A DNA stretch of 64,000 nucleotides. Origin: Cyanophora paradoxa. Taxonomy: Eukaryota; Glaucocystophyceae; Cyanophorales; Cyanophoraceae. The position numbers and the translations under genes were made by a program. Every line of letters begins with the position of its first letter. Position 1 is the stretch's first letter. Shown here one piece after another: positions 19,949-30,600 of this stretch. Below the pieces are notes generated by a model, which had not been told where the DNA came from, did not search any database, and saw only the letters and a list, made by a program, of their open reading frames with translations. The DNA is taken from contig QPMI01000544.1 in NCBI GenBank assembly GCA_004431415.1, forward strand, positions 62,001 to 126,000, given 5' to 3'.

Positions 19949-22069
19949 TAAGCAAATGAGTGTATGCGCAATGACGATCGCGAGCTCATTTCATCTGTCA
20001 CAAATTCGAAGCTCTGAATTCGAATCCTATTAAGGGCCACTGACTTGCCGCAGTGCCGCGCGCGTCAGTTGGGTCCGGGGAAGGGCATTTAACCTCGGCG
20101 AATCCAATTGCAAGATCTAGATGCAGAGGCAGCTGCAGGGACTTAAGCTTAAGCTTAAGAAGGCGCGCGCGCGGTGGCCGGGCGAGCCGCCGGGCCGGCT
20201 CCGGCCGAGGCTGGCCATGCCAGGCGAGCTCAGCGGCTGTCCTCGCGATCGAGGCGAGCTGGCCTAGCGAGCTAGCTATAGCTATGTATACGTAAGGCGC
20301 GGCCTTGCATTGGGAAGGGGAGGGAACCTTAAGCTTGCAAATTGTCTGGCCATATGCATGGACGTGCTCGAGCTCCTGCCAGGCTGCGCATGCCCGCGGC
20401 CGTCGCGCGCGTGAGGCGTGGCGGGTGCACGATCATTGTACGAGTGCGCATGTGCTGCGGGTGCACGTGCGTCACGGCGTGGCTATATATATATATATAG
20501 CTAGGGGCTGGCCTAGCTATAGGCCTCCGCGCGATCTGGGCGCGGGCGCGGGGACGCTGCTCAAGCTCACGTTCCGCTCAGAAAGCGGCGCAGCGGGCCA
20601 GCTGCAGCTCATGATCAGCGGCGCCGGCTGCAGCAGGCATGCGCATCGCGCGCGCGCGGGGCTCTGCGCATGCGTCGCGATCGCGCGGCGCGCGCGCGCG
20701 CCGCGCGGCCGCGGGCGTCGGCTTGTTGCAAGTGGCATAGCCGGCCAAGTGCGGTCGACGTCGGCTTGCGGCCGGCTTGTGCAATTGCGTCGGGGCGCGG
20801 TTGGCGCGGGTGAAGCGTGCGCGGCTGGCGCGGCTAGCCGCTGAGCCACAGCAAACTGCCGCGCGCGCGCGCGAGAGGCGTAACCATTGTTGAGCTGAGC
20901 CGAGCTGCGGCGCCCGGGGGAGAAAGCGTGGGGGGAGAAAGTGGCCGGGGGAGACCGTAAAAAGACTTTTGCAGGGTAAGTTAACGCACTCTCCAATGTG
21001 ATTGGCTAGCGCGCGCGGCGTCCTCCCACGCGACCGCGTTCGCGCCCGGCCTCGCTCTTGCAGTACGGAATGTCGAACATGATGCGCGCAACGACCTCGA
21101 ACTGGTCTGGCCCGTATATCTGCTCCCTGTGCGTCGCTGGACCCCTTTTTGTCCCGGGTGTTGGTGCCTGTTCCTGGATCACCCTTTGGTCGGACGGGAC
21201 CGGAGACATGGTTTCGGGGTCCCCTGGGGATGCGCTTTTAGGATGTACCGCGCGGCCCCGGTTTTGCGGAGGTCGGGGAAATGCAAATGGGATTTGGGGT
21301 AGGGTTGGGCCCAAGGGACAGGGACAGGGAAGTGTTTTACCCTTCCCAAAAACGTTTATGTTAATCCAGGCCTAGGTCCCTCATTTTAAATTTTGAGTTC
21401 GAATTCGATTTAATTTCCGGACTCGTGACTTCGATTTCGCACTTATATTACGTGAGATATCGATACTGTACATGTATACGTACAGGATCACGCAACTACG
21501 TATACGAGATATGCCGGCGCCATGTCGCAACGCAAATTTAAAGACTGACGGCGTAGCATATCGAGCGATGACGGCAGAATCAAAATCGCTACTATAGACA
21601 GGAACGAATCACGCACACTATACTATGATATATAGCCAGTGCTGATCATCGGATCATGATCAAAAGCAGGAATTCGAAGTGTACATTCAAATGAGTTCGA
21701 CGGTCGACGTCGAAAAGCGTACGCATACATGGATTGCTGTACATCGACAGCATACTATAAAGCCCCGAATTTGAAGCGAAACGAAACTCCCAAAGCCTTA
21801 TTGTGCTTATATTATCTAGCCATCAAGAACTAGCTAAACGGCCTCAGTGCCGGATTTCAAGGAGGCCTCGGCGCCCGATCGATCGCGAAGATCTAGATCG
21901 AGAGCCCGCGATCCGTGCTTGCCTTGTGCTTCCAGTGCGCTTCCAGTACATCGACAGCACACTATAGAGCTCCGAATTTGAGGCTTATGGAAATGGCTTC
22001 ATGATCAGTGCCGGAACCAGAACCAGCTAAACGGCTTCATGATCAGAAAAGATCCAGGGCCAGAACCAG
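19949..22069. other. Palindrome-rich spacer without a recognised gene (copy 1)
   Basis: Convergent spacer between the discoidin gene (+) and the phosphodiesterase remnant (-). It contains AAGCTTAAGCTTAAGCTTAAG near 20147, TATATATATATATAGCTAG near 20486, GCGC runs at 20650-20710 and an AT-rich stretch at 21370-21850. A peptide-like minus frame at 21006-21150 (QIYGPDQFEVVARIMFDI) could be an exon, but no splice-linked partner is evident. Two blocks of about 100 bases (around 21850-21950 and 22080-22190) are diverged direct repeats ending in CCTTGTGCTTCCAG. Confidence 0.4.
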
Positions 22070-24310
22070 CTAAACGGCATCATGATCAGTGCCGGCGCCG
22101 GATTTCAGGGAGGCCTCGCGATCGGCGCCTGATTGATCGCGAAGAGCCCCGCGATCCGCGCTTAAGCTTGCCTTGTGCTTCCAGTTCTCGTAGTTGCGCC
22201 GCGCCCCGGCGAAGACAACCTCCCGGACGCCCGGGAAGACGGAGGCGACCGCGCCCTGCAAGATATTAGATGTCAGATGTAAGAAGATAAAGCGCTATAG
22301 CTAGCTAGCTATATAGCGCGAGCTATATATAATCACCATCAAGGGAAGGACGATGAACTCCATGAAGCCGACCTGGCTCGCTGCGAAGTTCTGGTTGTGC
22401 CGGTCCACTGGCAAGGCAACGGGAACAGTAAGCGAAACCCGCCCGCTCATGATAGATCTAGAGGCTGCGATCGTGAGCACGAGCTCGAGCGGGCGCACTG
22501 AAGGGGCTGATGGGATGCCGAGCTCGCGCTCCCGGTCCCCTGCGCTCCGGTGTTTCGGGAGCGCTAGCGAGGCGACGGCGGCCGCTCATGATCAGATGAT
22601 CAGATTCGCTTATGATCACCTGACACATGAACTCGACGGAGATGCGCTCGGACCACACGGTGTGCAGGGCGAGGGTCTTGGCGGCGTGGCCGATGTCGCA
22701 GGTCTGCCCCGCCCGCCCTTCGGTCAGCGGCCGAGCACAGGTACAGGTGGACGTACGAATTCGAAGGGGTGGGGTGGGGGTGGGGGGATTCACGGGGGGA
22801 GGGCGAGGGGGGAGGAGGAGTTGGGGGGTTCGGGGAGGAAGAAGAGCGCTTATATGGGCCGGGCCACGGCCACCCACCTTCATCGTCGCTGCCAGGAGCA
22901 CGCGCTTGTCGTCGCTCTGCGAGGACGCGCGCGCGCGTGAGCGAGGCGGACGGGCGCGCGGGCCGCTACAGCTAGCGCTGGCTGCTAGATCGATGGATGG
23001 AGAGGGGGCGCGGGTCGCGATGGCGCGCCTGGAGGGGTCCCATCAGGAGCGGCTGCACCACGACGACGGAGGAGGCGCGGGCCGCTGGGGCCGGAGCGCG
23101 CCGCCCGGTGCCAGTGGCCGCTGGAACACCGCCATTGAGGCGGGGGCCGAGCGGAGCGCGGCCGCCGCCCGGCCCGGGCGCGCCGCGGTCCTCCAGCGGC
23201 TCCGTCGCCGGCCCAAGCGCGCCGGCCGCCACGCACTTGCGGAAATCTGCGCGCCAAGCTCGAAATTCGAGCTGGAATATGGAGCGCGTGCGGCGACGCA
23301 CTGCCCAGGACCTCGAAATCTGCAAATCCGGTGATCAGGCCGAGCGAAGGAACCAAAGTAATTTTTTTATAAGCTCAAGGGCGCACGCTGCGCCATGTCG
23401 GTCGCCAGCACCATGTCGACCACGGTCCGCCTGAGCTCGCGCAGCGCGGCCTTGGGCATGCCCTGATCACGAGGCCCGGCTGGCCGCTCAAGCCGAGCGG
23501 GGGCCGGCGGGGCGGGGCGGGGCGGGGGGCTGGGCGGGCGAGCCTGGAGGAAGTTGTGGCGGGACTCGCGCAGGGCGATCCAGGCGGCGCTCGCGTGGTG
23601 GCTCTCCAGCGGGCTGCGAACGAAGCGAAGCGCGGGGCTCGGGGCTCGGGCCGGCCGGGCCGGGCCGGGACGCGCCCTCCGAATTCGCGGGGGCGGGGGC
23701 CGGGCGGGGCGGACCTCCTGTCGTTGTAGCGCAGGGCGAGCGGGCGGAAGTGGAGACGAGGAAGCTGTGGAGGCGCGGCGCGACCGTGAGGCAAGGCGGC
23801 CGGGCGAAAGGCGAGGGGGGTGGGAGAAGGGGGGTGGGGGGAGGGGGGAGGAGGCCGCGCGCACTTGTTGTTCACGCCAGGCTGCGTGACGCACGAAAAA
23901 CAGAGAAACCGGCCGCCAGTCAGCAGTAAGAAAGGAAAGGGTACCGCGTACGATGGCTGCTGGCCATGGGCTAGCGGGGCCGCCACTCACGTGTTCGTAA
24001 TCTGAGCACAAACCGGGAAAGTAATCAGGCCTAGCCTCGAGCGCGCGATCGGGGGCGTCGACGCGTCCGACGGTCGGAGCGCGCACCGTGAATGATGCAA
24101 GCGAGGATAGCGGCCAGCTTGTCCTCTGTTCAGCCGACATAAACACATTCATCAGAATATTAATGCAGAAACGGAAGCCCGATCAAGTCGGAGGGAAGGA
24201 AATAGGGGAGGACCGTCTGAGAGCCGGGCGCCGACGCCGCCGCGGGTGAGGACGCACACCATCGATTGAACCACGTCCGCCGCGTGGGCGCGGCTGCCGG
24301 CGGGGCGCCT
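22070..24310 (-). pseudogene. 5'-truncated cyclic nucleotide phosphodiesterase (copy 1)
   Basis: Holds the 3' exons of the gene at 40671-46809: the AHAADVV exon (about 24250-24300), the HD-motif exons (IIH, DYEH, PGVNN spliced together), YNDR/SPLESHH, VDMVLATDMAQH, CDIGHAAK, QGDRERELG and SQVGFMEFIVLP. Upstream, the tandem junction at ~24454 replaces the rest of the gene, so the exons for the membrane region, the DSWEGYDPF segment and the PYHN metal-site motif are absent. Unless it is expressed from a new promoter, this copy cannot make a full enzyme. One G/C homopolymer base is missing at many points compared with copy 2. Confidence 0.75.
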
Positions 24311-24629
24311 TCAGCGCGGACCCCTACATATAGCTACGTATACATCGTTGCTTATCGATCGGAGCTCTAGATCTAGCGCTCTTGCGCTCTTGTTGGATTC
24401 CGATGGCTCGCGATCGCGGGGACTCCGGGGATCCAGAGCCCGCCTGCACTCGGAGATCTAGATCTAGATATAGATTTATCATCGTATGGCGTATGCGGGC
24501 CGGGGGCGCGGCGAGCCGGAGCGCGTGCAGCCAGCAGGGCTTGCGGCGCGCGTCGGCGAGCTCCGGCCGTGGGCCCGGGGCCCGGGGCCCGGGGCTGGCC
24601 ATGGGCGCGAGGCATGTGCGAGGCGTGAG

Positions 24630-25630
24630 AGCGGGTGCAGCTGCAGGCGGTCTTCTGCTTGGCTTGATCATGAATAAATCTAGAGGTGGGGGGGCGGGGG
24701 GGAGGGGGGAGGGGGGCGGGGGGGGGGGGGGGGGGGGCAGAGGTAGGGGCGGGGGGCGCTTTCAAATTTTCGGGAGCACCAGAAATCTAGATCTAGAGCG
24801 GCCTTGAGGGAGGCCTGGACGTAAATGGGAAATAGCGTACCCTCAGATGCAGCTGAAGGCGGGAAGAAGTTTCGATCTGCTTGGCTTGAATAAATCCTAG
24901 AGGGGGGAGAGGGCAGAGGTAGGGCGGGGGGCGCTTTCAAATTTTCGGGAGCTCCAGAAATCAAGATCTAGAGCGGCCGCGGCCTTGAGGGAGGCCTGGA
25001 CGTAAATGGGAAACGCTGTAACCCCTGGCACACGAACTGAGTCTAGCCAGGGAGAAGCGGGGGGGGGGAAGGGGGGAGAGGGGGCTTTCTTACAATCACC
25101 CATATGCACGGCAGCCCGGCGGCCCCCCTCTCCCCCCCCTCGCCTCACCCTCCATGAGCCAATCCGAGCACACTGACATGATCATGATCATCAACGATTA
25201 TCGCAATAGTAATGATCAAGCACTAGGAATATTAAAATGAGATCTAAGCGTCGACGTCGGTCTAGATCTAGATCTAGATCTAAATCTGCGGCTGTCAAGA
25301 CGACACTAGCTATATAGATCAGATCCCGTCCCCGCACGCGCCTTCTAGATCTCACTCTAGATTTAGATGTCGCTCTCAATCTAAATGGCATCGATGCCAT
25401 GATCATCATATGCAGCTGCAGGCTGCAAGGAGAGCTGGCCGTGGGATACAGCGTTTCCCATTTACGTCCAGGGCTCCCCTATGGCCGGGGTGTCCCGCAG
25501 AGAGGAGAGCGGGGTATAGCGTTTCCCATTATCGTCCAGGGCTCCCCTATGGCCGGGGTCCCTCGCAGAGAGGATGGCTGTGGGGGTACAGCGTTTTCCA
25601 TTTACGTCCAAGGCTCCCCTTTCCCCTCGC
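24630..25630. mobile_element. Foldback-type repeat element C
   Basis: Copy-2 counterpart of element B. Two left-arm modules are present, with cores near 24818 (variant GGGAAATAGCG) and 24998 (GGGAAACGCTG), against one in element B. Each module has its own AAATTTTCGGGAGC and AGATCTAGAGCGGCC. The spacer and the three right-arm cores (near 25450, 25518 and 25594) are the same as in element B. This is direct evidence that arm length changes by gain or loss of whole modules. Confidence 0.65.
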
Positions 25631-27655
25631 TCTCTTCAGCCAACTGCAGGCCGACCGCATACCTCCCTCTCGCTCTCTCGACAGCTGGATGGGGGGTCGA
25701 GGAGGAGGCCCGAAAAGTCGAAAGATCTAGATCTAGCTAGGCGCCGTTCAACTCTCGCAGGCGACAATCCCAACACGATCATGTGGTGCGATTACGATCG
25801 AGCTGGCAGGGCGCCCACATCGATCGAGCTAGCCTACTAGGCGCCTCCCAGCCACCGGCCCGGGGCGGGACAGAAAGAATCCGAGGGGGGCAGATCTAGA
25901 GGCGCGCGCACTGCACGGCCGCGAGAGAGAGGAGCTCCGCCACCTCCCCGCCCGCCCGGGGTGCAGAGCTGGACCGCCGTGCGTGTCCCGGTCCGCTGGT
26001 GTGCGTCTCCTTTGCCTGCTCCTGCAGCTGAGCGAGGGAGCGACGAGGGGTCCCCGAGACCGGGGCGCCCGGGCCCGGGCGCGATGGGGGCAGGGCATCG
26101 AGAGCTCGAGCGAGCGGTCTCGATCGCGAGAGGGCGCACCGGTACGGCCCTGCCGAAGAGGCCGCCGTCGGCCCGGACGACGACCGAGGGCTCCGAGCGG
26201 GACCGGCCGCGGCGCGCGCGCCTCCGGTCCCGAAACCGTCCCGAGCCGGTCCAGCTCGGGGCGACGTCGAGCAGGCTGGCATTGGCCACATGCATGGCTG
26301 GCGAGACGCGCGCAGTGCGCCTAGCTGTAGCCGTAGGCCAATGGCAAGCTCAAGGCTAGGCCATGCGCGCGCCCGACGCGCCGCGGCCGCTCGGGCTCCT
26401 CGTGCTCGCGATCGAGCCCCCGCCACTCGATTCTTCTCCGTCTGCAGCTGCAGCTGGATCTGCGCGCCGCGGCGCGCGTTACGTGGCGGCGGGGCCGACG
26501 GGGCGCATCGGCGCATGCGCACTAGCACTGCGGCAGCTGCGCATGCAGGCCCGGGGCAGGAGACGCCCACGTGCGCGTGGGACGAGCTCTGAGATCGACA
26601 GCGCGCCATGGCGATCTCGATTCCACGCGTTCAAGGCCGCACGGCCAGCGCATCGCCGATCTAGATCTAGATCAAGACGGCTCGAACTCGATGCTGCATG
26701 ACGGCTTCACTCGCTGCGATGCCGATGCCGATGCCGATGCAATCGAGCCGATGCATGTGCCGCTCTTCCCCGCAAGCTCGCTCGACCGCACTGGGGGCGG
26801 CCGCCCGCGCTGTTCTCGCCGGCACGGGGCAAAGGATCCAGACTTGGAGCGTGCAGTCCGCCAGTGATCGGGCCCTAGATCTCCTTTCCGCACGACTTAA
26901 GCGCGGGGCGCGCGGGGCCACGGGGCGGCCTCGAGCGCGAGGTGCGACTGTACCCCACTGGCCCGCCCCGCTCTCTTGGATCGGCGGCTCCGACCCACCT
27001 CTGCGGTGCGGTACGCTCCTCTCGGATTTGGGCCCCCGTTCCGACCGGATTCGCAGACCCTGCGCCTTTCCGCAACATTCGATCCGCGAGCTACGAGCAC
27101 GCGCGATCCACCGTGGCACGCGCGCCATTTGAGAGCCGCGCTGCGAGCGCGGACGATGGCCTGCCGTCCACCGCAGCCGCCCCCGTGCGCCCCTGCCATC
27201 CGATCTGCGACCGCGGCCATCTCGCACCTTTCTCCCTCGATGGCGTCGCCCGATCGGCCCTCCACGGTGCACGCCGGCTCTTAGAATGGGTCTGGCCGCC
27301 TCTGGAAGACGCAGCGACGCCGGGGCTCGCAGGTCGCCGAGCTGGAGACGGGAATCTCTTCTTCTTGCATCCTCGGTTCGTACGGCGCTAAGCCTCGCCG
27401 ACCGCGCTCCCCGGGTCGCGCTCGCGTGCTCACCGACCCCTCAGCGGTGGCGGGGCGGCGTGGGACGCTTCGTTCTCTTCGGGCGGGCTGGGCGGGGGCG
27501 GCACCCGCGGGATCGGGCGGACGAGGCCGAGCGGGGGCCGATCCGTCGGCTCCGGCAGCTGCGGCGCGACCGCCGGCTCCATCCCTTTCTCTTCCCTCTT
27601 TCCGGCGCGCCCCCGTGTCCGGCGCGCCGTCCGGCCCGGTTCCTTTTGGCCGCGG
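25631..27655. other. GC-rich segment without a recognised gene (copy 2)
   Basis: Near-identical to 7136-9160. The same overlapping, low-complexity open frames are present and none is supported. It lies downstream of the recombinase gene stop at 27656. Confidence 0.4.
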
Positions 27656-30600
27656 TCACGGCCCGCGGTTCTTCCGCGGCCTCCCGCGCGCCCGCGGGGC
27701 CCCCGAGCCGCCCCGTACGGCGGCCCCCGCACGCGGCGTCGGAGGAGCGGGGGGCGAGGACGGCCCGCCCCCCAGGCCCAGCAGGTCGGAGATGCGGGCC
27801 GGGGCGTGCGGATGTCGACGGCGCCATTGCGGGCATCGTACCTCACCGGCGCGAGGGTGCGCACGCCCGTCCACTCGCGCGCGCTGCCCTCTGAGCTCGG
27901 CGTCCAGAGCGCCCCGAACCGGCGGAGGACGGCCCAGCGCGACTCGTACTCGCCGCTCGGGAGGCGCACCATCTGCACCAGCCGGGCGAACACGGTCCGG
28001 GGCAGCGGGTCCGCCGCGTGCGTCGCCACCGCCGCCGCCACCTGCCCCGGGGGTACGGGCTCGCGCTGACCCACCTCAGGTGCCACACGGGCCGCGACGG
28101 CGGGTCCGCGGGCTGCGCGGCGGGGAGAGCGGGGCGCTCCGGGCCGGAGACGCCGCGGGGGAGGCGGCCCGACGCCCCTTGGTCTCCGCCCCGCGTCCCG
28201 TCCCCGACGCCCCGCCCCCGCGGCGGGCCCTCGTGCGGCTCCCGCTGCCGTTGGGGCAGGTCTGCGCGTGCCTTCGGGCCCCCGCCGCCGTCTGAAAGGT
28301 CTGGCGTCGGTGAGACGGTGCGCGTGCGCGCGCGCGCGCTCGCTCCCCCTCGCTCGCTCGCGGAAGGGTGGGGCGGGGCGGGCTCACCCGTCGGCAGGGC
28401 TCGCAGTACCGGCCCTCTCCGATTGCGAGGTCGAGCTCCATCTGGTCTCCCGGGTCGAGGCGCCGCCGCTGCCACGGGAACCGCTTCGGCTTTCGCGGCC
28501 GCTCCTCTTCCTCCTCTTCCTCTTCCTCCTCTTCCTCTTCCTCTTCCTCCTCTTGCTCCTCCTCCTCCTCCTCCTCTTCCTCTTCCTCCTCTTCTTTGCC
28601 GCCCTCTGTCTCGCTCCGGCTCCCGCTCCGGCTCCCGCTCCGCTCCCGCTTCCGCTCCGGCTCTCCGGCTCCCTCCTTTCCGGGCGGGGTACCGCCTCCC
28701 CGCGGGGACGGGCGGCGGTGCGCGGCGGGACCGACGTCGGCGTCGCGCCCGTCGACGTCTCGGGAGCGCGGGGCGAGCTCGGAGGCGGCAGAGGGGCGAC
28801 CGCAAAGGGTACGGCGGTGCGGACGGGTACGGCGGTGGGACGGGTACGGCGGCGGGCGCCTCGCCGGGGCCCGGCCCGCCCGGGTCCGGATCGGCGGGGA
28901 GGAGGGCCGGCGGCGAGTCGCGGTCGGCGGCCCCCGTGGACCGCTCCCGCTCGGCGGCGCGGCGGCGCTCGTGCTCCTCGGCCAGGCGCTGGAGGTACGC
29001 GACGGCGGCCGTCGCCGTGCGCTGCCGCGCGCTGGCGTCGTAGTGCGTCGTCGCCGTCTGCGGCGTGTGCGCCAGGAGGCGCGCCACGCCCTCGGTCACC
29101 GCCGCCGCCGCGTCCCCCTCGATCAGGTTCACCGCCGCCTGGTCCCGCACGTGCGTCGTGATGACCGCCCGCATCGTCTTGGCCGTCACAGGCACCCCGG
29201 TGTAGCGCACCATCACCTGCGCGCGCGCGCGCGCGGGCGCGCGGGGCGCCGGCGTCAGCGTCGGCGTCGGGATTCGAGCCCACGCAGTAGGTTCGCTCCC
29301 CCTCTTCCCCCCCTCCCCCCCTCCCCCCTCCTCCCCCCCTCCTTCTCCCCCCCCCCCCCCCCCCCCCCTCTTCTCCCCGAGCGCACCTTTCTGACAAAGG
29401 CCGCCCAGCCGCTCTCGGAGAGGCAGGTGCCGAGGCTCGAGGCAAAGAGCCAGCCCTGGTCGGGCCCGCCCGGCGGCAGGAGGAGGGCGCGGAACCGCTC
29501 GATGTAGACGTCGAGCGGCCCCTGGAGGCAGTCGGCGATCGGCACGATCATCGCGCCGTGGGACCTGCGCGGCCCGGCCTCGGCGCGGGCGGGAGGGGGA
29601 GGGGCAGGGGGGTACGAGGGCGCGGGGGCGCGCACTTGGCCGTCTTCGAGACGAGCTCGCCGGTCTCCCCGTGGCGCATCTCGAGGAGGCTCAGGTGCCA
29701 CCGCCCGCCGTCGCGGCGCAGCGTGTGACCGATGCGCAGGCGCCGCACGACGCCGACGCGGGCCGGCGTCACCGAGATGAACCCGATGAGCACGGCCTCG
29801 CGCAGCAGCCGGGCCTTGTCCAGCTCGAGCGGCGCCCGCTCGTACGCCGCGAGCGCCTCGACCCGCGCGGACAGCACCGCGTCGAACGAGACCCAGTTCG
29901 GTCCGCGCGGCCGCCACCCCCGCTGCTGCTTCTTCTCCTTTTCGAGCTGCGTCTTCAGGTTCCGGAGGGGGCGCGCGTGGGGACCCTCGGAGGACCCTCC
30001 GCCCGGCCCGCCCGACGTACCCCCTCCGCCGCCGCCGCCGCCGCCGCCGCCAGAGGTGCGGGAGCAGACAAAGGTGTAGGCCTGCATGATGCTCTGCGTG
30101 TACCCCGCGAGCGTGCCGGGCGCGAGACGGCGCTCCTCGCGCAGGTACTGCAGGAAGCGGACGTAGATCTCGACAAAGTCGGCCCGCGCCAGCAGGTCCA
30201 TGGTGAGGGGCCCGACGCGCTCGCGCTCCTTGACGTACCCCAGCAGGCGGCCGATCGTCCCCACGTCGTTGACGAGCACCGTGCTGCGCTCCGCCGCGCC
30301 CCCCTGGCGGTCGGGGTTGAGGGCCGAGGTGCGCCACGCCTGAAACGCCGCCAGCTGGTTCTTCAGCTCCCGTGACATCTCCGCCTCGCGCAGGGCGTAC
30401 GGCGCCAGGCGCTCCGGCTCCGGCTCGCCCCCCCCGTCGGCCGCCTCTTCCTCCTCCTCCTCCCCCTCCCCCTCCTCCTTGCCCTCTCCTCCCTCGGGGG
30501 CTTCGAGGGGCCCTGCGTCCTCGCCCTCTTCGGCCTCGGCGGACGATCCCGAGGAGCGGGAAGAGGACGAGGAGAGCGAGGGCGGGGGCGGGGGCGAGGG

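Larger units (their letters stand above)
6115..24454. repeat. Tandem duplication, copy 1 (~18.3 kb)
   Basis: This segment is repeated head-to-tail by 24455-43074. Both begin with the same GATCTAGATCTAGATATAG stretch and both end at GCCTGCACTCGGAG. Corresponding points are offset by 18340 at the start, about 18497 near 7 kb and about 18600 near 22 kb, because copy 2 has longer homopolymers and one extra ~165-base insertion. True substitutions are few (for example near 9889, 9927, 11618 and 12739). The unit carries the protease-recombinase gene, the discoidin gene and the 3' part of the phosphodiesterase gene. The left flank (5940-6114) has no counterpart in copy 2. Confidence 0.9.

Noticed and set aside
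21006-21314. Minus-strand peptide QIYGPDQFEVVARIMFDI as an extra phosphodiesterase exon or separate gene
   Set aside because: No linked exon, start or stop context; the plus strand is equally open there (a CTCTTGCAG acceptor-like site precedes YGMSNMMRATTSNW). Left undecided and not annotated.
28368-29507. Plus-strand 379-codon frame with a poly-Ser run
   Set aside because: Complement of the acidic linker of the minus-strand gene; not conserved between copies in this frame.
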